Assembly: GCA_903887415.1 (NCBI GenBank)
Contig: CAISPO010000012.1
Location: forward strand, 107,357 to 171,356
Direction: 5' to 3'
DNA length: 64,000 nucleotides
Origin: an uncultured Bacteroidota bacterium
GTDB taxonomy: Bacteria > Bacteroidota > Bacteroidia > Chitinophagales > Chitinophagaceae
Part shown: positions 6,868 to 15,066 of the stretch, piece by piece
Layout: each line of letters begins with the position of its first letter
Numbering within the stretch: position 1 is the stretch's first letter
The notes under the pieces: generated by a model
Database searches by the model: none
Told to the model about the DNA's origin: nothing
Seen by the model: the letters and a program-made list of their open reading frames with translations, nothing else
Translations under genes and position numbers: made by a program

Positions 6868-8184
6868 ATGGAGACAATAGTGGTATATAGCACCGAAAAC
6901 ACTACCCGCCTGAAATTTGTTTTGGACTGGCTGCTAAGAGAGCGGATGCACCTTAACTATACCATCACCACTAATGAGACCGATATTGTAAACCTGCCTT
7001 TCTTCATTTCTTACGGAAGAACACTGCCCAACAGCATTTCTATACCAGACGAACAACTACTATGGAAAACCGGGGTGCAAAAAATAGAACCTCCTGCGGG
7101 AAACTGGAAAGATATCCCTACCCTTTTTGCAACTACAGGAAGCGAATATAGCCTGCCGTTCGACCTTTTTTCTGCTATCTTCTTTTTATTGTCCCGCCAC
7201 GAGGAATATTACCACTACCACCCGGATAAACATGGGCGCTACCCTGCCACCAAAAGCGTACTCTACAAAAACGGCTGGCTAATGCGTCCACTGGCCGACG
7301 AGTGGGTGTCGGCTTTCAGAAAAATGGCACAGGCGGTGTCTGGCATACACATTGAACCTACGCCTTTTTTATTCCAGCCTACTTATGATATAGACATGGC
7401 CTACTCACACCTGCACAAGAGTGTGGGCCGCATTGTGGGCGCTTATGTACGCGCACTGCTGCGCGGAGATGTGAAGCAGATAAGCGAGCGCACCCAGGTG
7501 CTGAAGAAAAAACAAAAAGACCCTTACGATTCATTCCGTTGGCTGCGACAGATGCATAAGGAGTACGATCTCAAACCGCTGTACTTTGTGCTGTCTTGCC
7601 TGAAAACTACGGCGTTCGACAAGAATATACATCCGCAGCATCCTGCCATGGTAAGAGTGATAAAAAACCTGGCGAAGGAAGGCGCGGTCGGGATACATCC
7701 GTCTTATTTTTCGGAACGCCATGACGCGCTGAGCAAGGAAAAGAAAATGCTGGAGCAGGTCTCGGACCGGGGCATACATATCTCGCGCCAGCACTACATA
7801 CGGATGAAGATGCCGCGCACTTATCACATGCTGCTGGAACATGGTATTACAGAAGACTATAGCATGGGCTATGGTTCGCACCTGGGTTTCCGGGCAGGCA
7901 CGGGCAATTCATTTGTATGGTATGACCTGGAAAAAGAAACAATCACCCCACTGCGCATCTTCCCGTTTTGCTTTATGGATACTACAGCCCATTACGAGAA
8001 CAAGATGAAGACTAAAGAAGCCTTTGAACAACTGAATGAGATGAGCCTGAAACTGCACCAAACGGGCAGCACCATGATTACGGTCTTTCATAACTTTTCG
8101 CTCGGTACCAGCGCGGAGTGGAAGGGGTGGCGGGCCGCTTATGAACAGTTTATGCAGGAACAGGGAGCAAAATTCCAAAGTTAA
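6868..8184 (+). CDS. polysaccharide deacetylase-like protein
   Basis: 438 aa. The N-terminal ~160 residues (SYG, FDLFSAIFFLLSRHEEY) match the all-helical region seen before CE4-like domains in Bacteroidota (DUF7033 type). The second half begins with FQPTYDIDMAYS, where the DID acidic pair resembles the metal-binding Asp-Asp of CE4 deacetylases. It continues with GIHPSYFS, a His that fits the metal-binding HPS motif, then RQHYIRMKMPRTYHMLLEHGI and a late TVFHNFS. This suggests a metal-dependent carbohydrate esterase fold acting on cell-envelope polysaccharide, but no signal peptide is visible. It starts 6 nt after lutB and is probably co-transcribed. The last codons (AKFQS) lie inside an ATTCCAAA-type repeat. 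Confidence 0.75.
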   Translation: METIVVYSTENTTRLKFVLDWLLRERMHLNYTITTNETDIVNLPFFISYGRTLPNSISIPDEQLLWKTGVQKIEPPAGNWKDIPTLFATTGSEYSLPFDLFSAIFFLLSRHEEYYHYHPDKHGRYPATKSVLYKNGWLMRPLADEWVSAFRKMAQAVSGIHIEPTPFLFQPTYDIDMAYSHLHKSVGRIVGAYVRALLRGDVKQISERTQVLKKKQKDPYDSFRWLRQMHKEYDLKPLYFVLSCLKTTAFDKNIHPQHPAMVRVIKNLAKEGAVGIHPSYFSERHDALSKEKKMLEQVSDRGIHISRQHYIRMKMPRTYHMLLEHGITEDYSMGYGSHLGFRAGTGNSFVWYDLEKETITPLRIFPFCFMDTTAHYENKMKTKEAFEQLNEMSLKLHQTGSTMITVFHNFSLGTSAEWKGWRAAYEQFMQEQGAKFQS

Positions 8185-8252
8185 AAATCCAAATTCCAAA
8201 AGCAAATTCCAAAAAAGATAGTTTCCAACTCAAGCGCAAAACAATCCAAAAT
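8168..8252. repeat. ATTCCAAA-type intergenic repeat cluster
   Basis: Several imperfect copies of AAATTCCAAA / AATCCAAA follow each other (8169, 8186-8199, 8203-8213, 8242-8252). The first copy encodes the last residues of the preceding protein. Related AT-rich repeats occur at 14011-14149, 42610-42684 and 47254-47288. Confidence 0.6.
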
Positions 8253-8256
8253 CCCT

Positions 8257-8282
8257 TTGTCATCCTGAGCGAAGTCGAAGGG
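8257..8282. repeat. short dispersed repeat ending CGAAGTCGAAGG
   Basis: An isolated 26 bp unit begins TTGTCATCCTGAG and ends CGAAGTCGAAGG. It looks like a very common intergenic repeat motif of environmental bacteria, including Bacteroidota; that recognition is from memory and only one clear copy is present here. It ends 17 nt before the next start codon. Confidence 0.45.
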
Positions 8283-8299
8283 CCTAAATTCCTCAAAAA

Positions 8300-8959
8300 A
8301 TGATAAAAGCAATAGTAACCGGGGCAACCGGGATGGTAGGAGAAGGCGTGCTGATGGAATGCCTGCAGGACCGTGATGTGGCGGAAGTGCTGGTGATCAA
8401 CAGACGGCCTTGCGGAGTAAGCCATCCCAAACTTAAAGAGATAATCCATACTGATTTCTTCAACATAACGCCTATAGCTGCTGAACTGAAGGGATATAAT
8501 GCGTGCTTCTTCTGCCTGGGAGTATCATCGATAGGTATGAAGGAGAAAGAATACACTCGCTTTACTTACGATCTTACTTTGCATGTGGCCGGAGTGTTAG
8601 CCAATGATAACCCGGACATGGTATTCTGCTATGTATCCGGCGCGGGCACAGACAGCACCGAGAAGGGTCGAAGCATGTGGGCAAGAGTAAAAGGGAAGAC
8701 CGAGAACGATCTAATGAAACTGCCATTCAAAGCAGCATATATGTTCCGGCCGGGAATGATGAAGGCAACACCGGGGCAGAAGAACCTGTTGAAAGCATAC
8801 AAGTACTTTGCGTGGTTGTACCCGTTTCTGCGCGCGGTGTTTCCAGGCTCAGCATGCCTGCTTGCGGAAGTAGGTGAGGCGATGATAAATGCTGCGAAAT
8901 ATGGTAGCGAGAAAAAGATACTGGAGGTGAGAGATATTGTGTCGCTGGCGAAGGAATAG
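8300..8959 (+). CDS. NAD(P)-binding Rossmann-fold protein (atypical SDR)
   Basis: 219 aa. It opens with IVTGATGMVGEGVL, the GxxGxxG dinucleotide-binding motif of atypical short-chain dehydrogenases and NAD-dependent epimerase-like proteins. FCLGVSS, CYVSGAGTDSTEKGRSMWARVKGKTE and YMFRPGMM follow, the order found in small NmrA/HIM-like oxidoreductases. The usual YxxxK is not obvious; WARVKGKTE holds the equivalent Lys. The substrate is unknown. It stands alone between an upstream repeat cluster and a convergent L,D-transpeptidase gene 8 nt away. Cytoplasmic. Confidence 0.8.
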   Translation: MIKAIVTGATGMVGEGVLMECLQDRDVAEVLVINRRPCGVSHPKLKEIIHTDFFNITPIAAELKGYNACFFCLGVSSIGMKEKEYTRFTYDLTLHVAGVLANDNPDMVFCYVSGAGTDSTEKGRSMWARVKGKTENDLMKLPFKAAYMFRPGMMKATPGQKNLLKAYKYFAWLYPFLRAVFPGSACLLAEVGEAMINAAKYGSEKKILEVRDIVSLAKE

Positions 8960-8967
8960 TCCAAAAA

Positions 8968-9714
8968 CTATTTCCTGATAAAAACACGTGTACCCTCTGG
9001 TACTATCGTATATAGCTCGTCAATGTCTTTGTTTTTTAAAGCCACACAACCATCAGTCCAGCAAACACCTAGCTCTATCATGTCATCGCCACCTTTCCAT
9101 ATGCCATGTATTCCCACATCCCCACCGATTTTCGCGGATTGTGGTATTGTACCGGCAGCTTTCATTCGGCTGAAAACAGCAATAGCAGAGTCGTTGGGAT
9201 AACTGAGCAGCATGAATTTATTGTACTTGGAAGCCGCACTTTTGTTCTTTATCGTAAACCACCCTTCCGGTGTGCAGCGGTCTCCTTCCATTCTTTTATT
9301 TTCGAGCGGCTTAGGCCCAAAGACAGCTTTGTAAGAGCGCACCTTCTTTCTGCGATAATAGACATCGAGGGTATATTTTGCTTTACTGACAACGACCATC
9401 AGCGAATCTTTGTTCAGTGTATCCGGATTGATAGGCACGTGCAGGCTCGCATAGGATGGGATTACCTGGGTCTCCGTAATGCGCTGCAGGCCTAAGTAAT
9501 ATTGAAGAGTTCGTACTGTATTCCCGTTCTTGTCTTTATGCTCTTCCAGTATTTTTATGTCGCGCGGACGTGGTATGGTATCTGTTTGTTTCGCCTTATC
9601 TGTTTTAGCTTTCACTTGTGCAAACGAAGCAGTGCATAGTAAGAGGAACGGAAGTAACAGTAAAAAATGTTTCCAGTAGCAATTACTATTAGCCGGGCCA
9701 TGCTGCTTCATCAT
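8968..9714 (-). CDS. L,D-transpeptidase family protein (YkuD domain)
   Basis: 248 aa, starting at one of two adjacent ATG codons. A signal peptide (LLLLPFLLLCTASFAQ) directs it to the periplasm. The C-terminal half is a YkuD domain: VVVSKAKYTLDVYYRRKKV, GPKPLENKRMEGDRCTPEG, and the catalytic site with His203 (GIHG) and Cys223 in TDGC. These enzymes form 3-3 cross-links in peptidoglycan or attach proteins to it. The spacing between His and Cys (20 residues) fits the family. The central insert (KMEGD, KSAASKYNKFMLLSYPND) is typical of Bacteroidota members related to ErfK. Single gene, convergent with the upstream SDR gene. Confidence 0.88.
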   Translation of the reverse strand: MMKQHGPANSNCYWKHFLLLLPFLLLCTASFAQVKAKTDKAKQTDTIPRPRDIKILEEHKDKNGNTVRTLQYYLGLQRITETQVIPSYASLHVPINPDTLNKDSLMVVVSKAKYTLDVYYRRKKVRSYKAVFGPKPLENKRMEGDRCTPEGWFTIKNKSAASKYNKFMLLSYPNDSAIAVFSRMKAAGTIPQSAKIGGDVGIHGIWKGGDDMIELGVCWTDGCVALKNKDIDELYTIVPEGTRVFIRK

Positions 9715-9795
9715 CAAAATTTCTCCTTTGGAATTTTACGAAACTATTTAAAAAATCCGAAACGCACATCGCGATCTATTAAAAGAACTGCAATC

Positions 9796-10443
9796 CTATT
9801 TACTTAGCTCTTTATATTCTTCGTAAGAGATCATTTTATATTCAGGCGGAATCCGGAACACTGCATTCTCCACAGGTTCCAGCGTCAGTTTATCTGCTTC
9901 AAAGTCCATGGTAATACCATGCTCATCAGTATATGAGTAGCTCATGGGCAGAAATTTAGCACCAGGAAACCGTTCATAACTAATCGCTTGAAGCGGGTAC
10001 CAGTCTTTGGAATAAAATATTTCAGCAGCAGACCCATCCCTGTAGCTTACCTTACCCTTATTGACTGCGAAACCAGCGATCTCACTCCTGCTGCTTTCCT
10101 GGTCGCTGATCGTAAAGCCAGTAAATGCATCCTGCCTTTTTACGATCTCTTCCATAGAGAGCTGAATTGCAAATTTTTTGCCGTTCCTGTTTTGCAATGA
10201 GTAAACCTTACCGGTGCCGCAATCAATGAGTACGACATCTTCAAAACCATTGTCGAGCTTCAGTTCTTTTTTTACATGAGGCCCTTTAAATATGAATGTG
10301 TAATAGCCTTTGTACACCTTGCTATCCGGCGACTTCAGCTTCACTTTGTAGCGGACTATGCCTTCAGTAAAAGGTTTTTGTGCTCCGACTTGTAAGCAGG
10401 GAGACAACAGCAGCACCAACAAAACCAGAATTGAATATCTCAT
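9796..10443 (-). CDS. exported hypothetical protein, GLPGLI/LolA-like
   Basis: 215 aa. Signal peptide (to about GAQ22), then a beta-rich domain: FTEGIVRYKVKLKSPDSKVYKGYYTFIFKG, DNGFEDVVLIDCGTGKVYSLQNR, GFAVNKGKVSYRDGSAAEIFYSKDW. This order of strands resembles GLPGLI or LolA-like Bacteroidota proteins of unknown function that are exported to the periplasm. No catalytic motif. It is divergent from the S41 protease gene with a 156 bp shared upstream region. The family call is tentative; the coding call is firm. Confidence 0.75.
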   Translation of the reverse strand: MRYSILVLLVLLLSPCLQVGAQKPFTEGIVRYKVKLKSPDSKVYKGYYTFIFKGPHVKKELKLDNGFEDVVLIDCGTGKVYSLQNRNGKKFAIQLSMEEIVKRQDAFTGFTISDQESSRSEIAGFAVNKGKVSYRDGSAAEIFYSKDWYPLQAISYERFPGAKFLPMSYSYTDEHGITMDFEADKLTLEPVENAVFRIPPEYKMISYEEYKELSK

Positions 10444-10599
10444 TTTTCACATGATGCTAAAGCAACGGACGTATTTCGATACAAAATACCATAATTATAA
10501 CAATTCTCTAAGGGTTCTCCAGCCATTTATTATTTTCTCACCCCTTTTTGAACTACTAAAATTCGTACATTGCTTTGATATAAATTTAATAAGGAGTCT

Positions 10600-12285
10600 A
10601 TGGAATTGCTGAAAAAACTGAAGAGATCGAAGGGGTTTATTGCAGGTGTGGTGCTTACCGCTACCGCGTTCTTATTTATCCGCGCCAGGACAAATGACCA
10701 ATACTTTGAAATATCGAAGAACCTGGATGTTTATGCCAATATAATGAAGGAACTGAACACGTATTATGTGGACCCGATAGAGCCGGGAAAACTGGTAAAA
10801 ACAGGAGTAGATGCGATGTTGGAAGACCTTGATCCCTACACCAACTACATTACAGAGTCGGATATAGAAGAGTATGAATTTATGACCACAGGCAAGTATG
10901 GCGGCATAGGCGCTAACATGCACCGGAAGGGAGACGATATATACATAGGCGATGTGTATGAGAACAGTCCCGCGCAAAAGGCTGGCCTGCACCCTGGCGA
11001 TATGGTAGAAACCATAGACAACCAGGTGGTAAAAGGCAAGAGCATAGACGACCTGGGCTTGCTGCTGAAAGGCTCTCCGGGTACACAGATCACCATGAAG
11101 ATCAAGGATGCATTCACCCATGCTGTTTCTCAGAAGATCATTACCCGCAGTGAAATAGAAATCTCCAGCGTACCCTATGCCAGCCTGATAGGCCCGGGAA
11201 ATAATATTGCTTATGTGCGTCTCACGCAATTCACACAAGGGTGCGCGCACCAAGTAAAAGATGCTTACGACAGCCTGCAAAAAGTGCAACCCGCCCTGAA
11301 AGGGTTAGTGCTGGATCTTAGGAATAATCCCGGCGGCCTGCTGGAAGAGGCGGTAGCAATATGCAACATATTTGTGGACAAAGGCCAACTGGTAGTGAGC
11401 ACAAAAGGCAAAATACCCGACCTGGACCGGGAGTATAAAACTCCGGGGCCAGTATGGAACAAAACGCTGCCGCTAACCGTGCTGGTAAATCATTCATCGG
11501 CGTCAGCATCAGAGATCGTGGCCGGAACTATGCAGGACCTGGACAGGGGCGTGATCATTGGAGAGCGGTCCTATGGTAAGGGATTGGTGCAAGTGCAGCA
11601 CCCCCTCGGGTTTAATGCGCGCCTGAAGCTGACCATAGCACGGTACTACACACCGAGCGGCCGCTGCATACAGGCGCTCGATTATACCCACCGCAACGCA
11701 GACGGCAGCGTAGGGTACATACCCGATTCACTAAAAAAATCTTATAAAACAAAAGGCGGCCGCACCGTACTGAGTGGTGGTGGCATAGCAGCAGACGTGG
11801 GTGTAAAAGACGAACCGGTAAGCAGCATTGCGATAACGCTCTACACAAAGAATTACCTGTTTGACTACGCTACCGAATATGCAAGCAAACATTCGTCGCT
11901 CACGCCCGCGGATAAATTCACATTAAGCGATGGCGAATTCAATGACTTCGCAAAATGGCTGGAAAATAAGGACTATTCCTACAAAACAGAAACAGAAGAA
12001 GGGCTGGACTCGCTGAAGAAAATGGCTGTGAAGGAAAAATATTACGACGATGCAAAGGATGAATTTGAAGCACTGAAGAACAAACTCTCCCACGACAAGA
12101 AACAGGACCTGATAAAGAACAAAATCCAGGTGAAACAAATGCTGGAAAACGAGATCGCCTCGAGATATTACTACACCCGCGGGCGAATAGCACAGAGTAT
12201 GCAGTATGACAAGGAAGTGGACCGGGCGCTGGCGCTGCTCGCTGCCCCTGCTGAATATGAAGGTATTTTAAAGCCGGGGAGATAG
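10600..12285 (+). CDS. S41 family carboxy-terminal processing protease
   Basis: 561 aa. An N-terminal membrane anchor (about 13-28) is followed by a PDZ domain (YGGIGANM ... ENSPAQKAGLHPGDMVETIDNQ, about 100-185) and the S41 catalytic domain with LRNNPGG, then NHSSASASEIVAG with the nucleophile within Ser299-Ser304, and Lys327 in SYGKG as the general base. A C-terminal helical extension of ~140 residues is common in Bacteroidota. It should degrade or process envelope proteins from their C-termini in the periplasm. Start chosen at the ATG preceded by AAGGAG, a rare good Shine-Dalgarno here. The palindrome and T-run at 12307-12340 lie 21 nt after its stop. Confidence 0.92.
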   Translation: MELLKKLKRSKGFIAGVVLTATAFLFIRARTNDQYFEISKNLDVYANIMKELNTYYVDPIEPGKLVKTGVDAMLEDLDPYTNYITESDIEEYEFMTTGKYGGIGANMHRKGDDIYIGDVYENSPAQKAGLHPGDMVETIDNQVVKGKSIDDLGLLLKGSPGTQITMKIKDAFTHAVSQKIITRSEIEISSVPYASLIGPGNNIAYVRLTQFTQGCAHQVKDAYDSLQKVQPALKGLVLDLRNNPGGLLEEAVAICNIFVDKGQLVVSTKGKIPDLDREYKTPGPVWNKTLPLTVLVNHSSASASEIVAGTMQDLDRGVIIGERSYGKGLVQVQHPLGFNARLKLTIARYYTPSGRCIQALDYTHRNADGSVGYIPDSLKKSYKTKGGRTVLSGGGIAADVGVKDEPVSSIAITLYTKNYLFDYATEYASKHSSLTPADKFTLSDGEFNDFAKWLENKDYSYKTETEEGLDSLKKMAVKEKYYDDAKDEFEALKNKLSHDKKQDLIKNKIQVKQMLENEIASRYYYTRGRIAQSMQYDKEVDRALALLAAPAEYEGILKPGR

Positions 12286-12306
12286 GGGTTTCCGTATCAG
12301 AATATT

Positions 12307-12340
12307 GTAGAGACGTCATGCATGGCGTCTCTACTTTTTT
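12307..12340. terminator. palindromic GTAGAGACG repeat with T-run
   Basis: GTAGAGACG and CGTCTCTAC pair around a near-palindromic centre (TCATGCATGG), followed by six T. It sits between two convergent genes and probably ends transcription of the protease gene. A second element with the same GTAGAGA/TCTCTAC arms lies at 13487-13517, so this is also a dispersed repeat. Confidence 0.75.
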
Positions 12341-12902
12341 AGAGTAAATCAGCCCAATTCTTCAACAATCGCAATCCAAATTCAGTACCCACCGATTCAG
12401 GGTGAAACTGCACACCAATGCATGGATACTGCTTATGGGCAAGCGCCATAACGGTACCATCGTTTGTTGCCGCTAAAATTTCAATGGGGGTGTTTTCGAA
12501 GCTATTTACCGCCAGTGAGTGATACCGCATGGCTGTAAAAGGCGATGGAACGTCTTTAAAAAGAGCATGTCCATTATGGGTTATCTCGCTTGTCTTACCA
12601 TGCATGGGGTACGCAGTATGTACCAGCTTAGCACCGAAATACATGCCAAGTGCCTGGTGGCCGAGGCAGACGCCCAGAATAGGAACATGCTTATGGAAAT
12701 GGTCTATAACATCCATTGTAATGCCAGCCTGTAGTGGTGTTTCGGGTCCGGGAGAGATAATGATGCGAGATGGGTTTAGTTGTTCCAGTTGTTGTACAGA
12801 TATTTCATCATTACGGTAAACGGCACATTCGTTGCCCGTTTGCAGCAGGTAGTCATGCAGTATATAGGTGAATGAATCGTAATTGTCAATGAGTACCCAC
12901 AT
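12339..12902 (-). CDS. glutamine amidotransferase, PabA/TrpG type
   Basis: 187 aa, a class I glutamine amidotransferase. It opens with the signature IDNYDSFTY, carries the nucleophile Cys79 in GVCLGHQ and the His167-Glu169 pair in FHPES. It would supply ammonia from glutamine to an aminodeoxychorismate or anthranilate synthase large subunit, hence folate or tryptophan synthesis. The partner gene is not in the window, so pabA and trpG cannot be separated; folate is weakly favoured because no trp gene is nearby. The start overlaps the end of the cvpA gene by 17 nt, so the two are co-transcribed. Cytoplasmic. Confidence 0.88.
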   Translation of the reverse strand: MWVLIDNYDSFTYILHDYLLQTGNECAVYRNDEISVQQLEQLNPSRIIISPGPETPLQAGITMDVIDHFHKHVPILGVCLGHQALGMYFGAKLVHTAYPMHGKTSEITHNGHALFKDVPSPFTAMRYHSLAVNSFENTPIEILAATNDGTVMALAHKQYPCIGVQFHPESVGTEFGLRLLKNWADLL

Positions 12903-13440
12903 CGGCTGGTATTTTCTGATTTACGGTGTCAAAGAAATTTTCCAGTTTGCCGAAGGTGTCTTTAAAAACCGGCAACAGATTACCCACCTGCTCAAAGAAC
13001 CATGGAGCTATTTTTGTGAACCAGGAATAAGTTTTGGATGCTGCGATAGTTTCTGCACTGATGATGTGCATGTGCCCGGCTATCCACAATATTGTACTCC
13101 ACAACAGAATACCAACAAGTGCATATACCAATCCGCCGGCAAGCCTATTGACGGTGCCCAACAGGAGGCCTTCCACGGCTTTTTGTATGAGTTTAGCAAT
13201 GAGATTCACAATGATCACTACGCCTGCAAATAGTATGACATAGCTCACGATCTGCACCCAGCCGGACGCGACCCAACCCTTGGCCAGCAGCCATGCAGCA
13301 AATGACTGCGACAGCTTCAGAGCACAAAGGATACCCAGCAATATACCCAAAACAGAAAACGCGGCCACAATAAAACCCTTTGTGTAGCCGCGTATAAAAA
13401 ATAAGATGACCAGTAAAAGGCCGATGACGTCAAGAACCAT
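12886..13440 (-). CDS. CvpA family membrane protein
   Basis: 184 aa with four hydrophobic segments (about 3-20, 27-45, 62-85, 100-120) and the typical opening LDVIGLLLVILFFIRGYTKGFI, with R-G-x-x-K-G conserved in CvpA proteins. E. coli CvpA is linked to colicin V export and envelope stress; the role in Bacteroidota is not known. A C-terminal amphipathic tail is cytoplasmic or periplasmic. It overlaps the downstream PabA/TrpG gene by 17 nt. A palindromic repeat lies 47 nt upstream. Confidence 0.85.
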   Translation of the reverse strand: MVLDVIGLLLVILFFIRGYTKGFIVAAFSVLGILLGILCALKLSQSFAAWLLAKGWVASGWVQIVSYVILFAGVVIIVNLIAKLIQKAVEGLLLGTVNRLAGGLVYALVGILLWSTILWIAGHMHIISAETIAASKTYSWFTKIAPWFFEQVGNLLPVFKDTFGKLENFFDTVNQKIPADVGTH

Positions 13441-13486
13441 TTTGCGGAATACCTATTTGAAACCTACTTATTTGGTATTTGTATCA

Positions 13487-13517
13487 CGTAGAGAGGTTGC
13501 ATTGCAACGTCTCTACG
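13487..13517. repeat. palindromic GTAGAGA repeat, second copy
   Basis: A 31 bp near-perfect inverted repeat: CGTAGAGAGGTTGCA, one T, then its complement with one mismatch, ending CTCTACG. It shares arms with the element at 12307-12334 but has no T-run. It lies between the yqeY gene and cvpA, both on the reverse strand. Confidence 0.75.
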
Positions 13518-13553
13518 ACAATATGCCGTTGTCGTAACGCATTATATAACCTG

Positions 13554-14006
13554 CTACAACGCCAACAATTGCTTCACCATTTCCGAAATGGCTTTGCCGT
13601 CAGTTTTTCCGGCAAGTTGTTTACTGGCCACTCCCATTACCTTGCCCATGTCGGCAGGAGATTTTGCGCCTACCTGATCAATGATCGCTTTTACCTCAGA
13701 CCGCAGCTCATCGGCTGACATTTGTTTTGGCAGAAACTTCTCGATGATTGCAAGCTCTTCTCTTTCTTTAGCAGCGAGGTCTTCGCGGTTTTGCTTTTCG
13801 AAGATATCCAGTGAGTCGCGGCGTTGCTTGGCGAGTTTTTGCAGCATCTTCAGTTCGGTAGCTTCACTGATCTCACCATTGGCTCCTTCGGCCGTCTTCT
13901 CAATGATAATAGCAGCCTTGATAGCTCTAAGCGAACGCAACGCTGCTTCATCTTTTGCACGCATAGCGTTCTTCAGTTCGTCCATTACTTTTGTTTCGAG
14001 AGACAT
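13554..14006 (-). CDS. yqeY: GatB/YqeY domain protein
   Basis: 150 aa, the standard length. Features include the helical start LETKVMDELKNAMRAKDEAALRSLRAIKAAI and the C-terminal GatB-like tail MGKVMGVASKQLAGKTDGKAISEMVKQLL. YqeY proteins resemble the tRNA-binding tail of the amidotransferase GatB; their exact role (possibly tRNA-dependent amidation or aminoacyl-tRNA handling) is unsettled. Cytoplasmic. It lies between two repeat regions and is probably monocistronic. Confidence 0.9.
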   Translation of the reverse strand: MSLETKVMDELKNAMRAKDEAALRSLRAIKAAIIIEKTAEGANGEISEATELKMLQKLAKQRRDSLDIFEKQNREDLAAKEREELAIIEKFLPKQMSADELRSEVKAIIDQVGAKSPADMGKVMGVASKQLAGKTDGKAISEMVKQLLAL

Positions 14007-14010
14007 ATTG

Positions 14011-14149
14011 TTTGGAAATTTGGAATCTGTGGTTTGGAATTTGGATTGTCTTTTTTGGGGAATTAGGAATTTGGAATTGAGAAATTGGATTAATTAATGA
14101 CTTCGAAGCACGTTACAATCCAAATTCCTAAGACCCAATTCCCAATTCC
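14011..14149. repeat. inverted cluster of GGAATTTGGA / TCCAAATTCC repeats
   Basis: Copies of TTTGGAATTTGGA and GAATTAGGAATTTGGAATTG on the left (14011-14091) face complementary copies (AATCCAAATTCC, CCAATTCCCAATTCC) on the right (14117-14149). The whole intergenic space between gldC and yqeY is made of this and could fold into a long imperfect hairpin. Confidence 0.6.
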
Positions 14150-14151
14150 GC

Positions 14152-14487
14152 CTATTCAGCAGGGGTTGCTTCGGATGCCTTTTTCAGGAATGTTTTTGCA
14201 AACTCCTTTAACTCTTTTGCAAGCTCTGCATTTTTAGTGGCACGTAAGTAAGTATCTGCCATGCCGTAAAACGTCTGGTAGAAAAAATCATTCATTTCAT
14301 CCACCATCATTTTGCTGGTCCAGAGGTCAATGCGCAGGGCAGATTTTTCCTCACCATCCCACAGGCCGAGCAGTATGGCCTTTGCTTTTTGCCAGTCCGC
14401 TACTCCGCCATCAGGTGCAGTCCATTGTATAGATTCCGGCATTTTGTCTTCAGCTAACTCTATCTGTATGTTTATTTGTGATGTCAT
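14152..14487 (-). CDS. gldC: gliding motility protein GldC
   Basis: 111 aa, the usual GldC size. Recognised from INIQIELAEDKMPESIQWTAPDGG followed by AKAILLGLWD and LRIDLWTSKMMVDEMNDFFYQTFYGMADTYLRAT. GldC is a small cytoplasmic protein found through gliding mutants in Flavobacterium, present also in non-gliding Bacteroidota; the biochemical role is unknown. No other gld gene is in the window. Its promoter box lies 21 nt upstream. Confidence 0.88.
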   Translation of the reverse strand: MTSQINIQIELAEDKMPESIQWTAPDGGVADWQKAKAILLGLWDGEEKSALRIDLWTSKMMVDEMNDFFYQTFYGMADTYLRATKNAELAKELKEFAKTFLKKASEATPAE

Positions 14488-14508
14488 TTTAATTCAAAAA
14501 TTGAATGT

Positions 14509-14516
14509 CAAATGTA
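14509..14516 (-). promoter_or_regulatory. -7 promoter box for gldC
   Basis: Reverse strand TACATTTG matches TAnnTTTG, 21 nt before the gldC ATG. No -33 element seen at the usual distance. Confidence 0.5.
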
Positions 14517-14590
14517 CTAAAATGTGGTTGAAAGGTACATTGCAGATACCAGAATACAATAATAGCCGTTATATTTATACAAACCCTCTT

Positions 14591-15040
14591 ATGATTCAAA
14601 AATGCTCATTTGCCCTCGTCCTGGTATTGGTTATAGCTGTCGGCTGTAAGAAAAATACACCCAGCCCACTGGCCCGAATGGCCGGAATGCGCACATGGTC
14701 AGGGGTTGAAGAACAGCATGAACAATGGCTTAATATTTATCAATTCGACACCTCTTTTGCCTTAAGCCTGTCCTTTCCTATGGTAGTTTTAAATAATACT
14801 ACGATTGTACTTCACGATACATCTTTTTTTGGATCCCCTGGGGACACGCTTAGGGGTTCCGTCACAAATAATTCAAGCGCTTTATTTAGCAACAGCTACC
14901 AGTATTTTGATGGCGCCGAATATGTCACTGTTAATGATGTAGTTACTCTCGATTATTCGACGAATTTAATCAGTTGGCAATTTTCTGATTATACCGGAAA
15001 TGACGAATCCGTGATTCGTACCTTGAATAGTGTTAAATAA
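14591..15040 (+). CDS. small exported lipoprotein, unknown function
   Basis: 149 aa from the ATG at 14591, chosen because a signal peptide and lipobox (AVGC, Cys19) follow at once; a longer open frame upstream overlaps gldC on the other strand and is not credible. The mature part is beta-rich with many Ser, Thr and Asn and no recognised motif (IYQFDTSFALSLSF, TTIVLHDTSFFGSPGD). A TATATTTA box, one base off the -7 consensus, lies 13 nt upstream. Probably a periplasmic or outer-membrane lipoprotein. Convergent with the pseudouridine synthase gene. Confidence 0.7.
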   Translation: MIQKCSFALVLVLVIAVGCKKNTPSPLARMAGMRTWSGVEEQHEQWLNIYQFDTSFALSLSFPMVVLNNTTIVLHDTSFFGSPGDTLRGSVTNNSSALFSNSYQYFDGAEYVTVNDVVTLDYSTNLISWQFSDYTGNDESVIRTLNSVK

Positions 15041-15066
15041 AAAATCGCAACAGCCAGCGACACTTA

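Noticed and set aside
14312..14590. Upstream extension of the lipoprotein gene at 14591
   Set aside because: It would overlap gldC on the other strand and would bury the signal peptide inside the protein.
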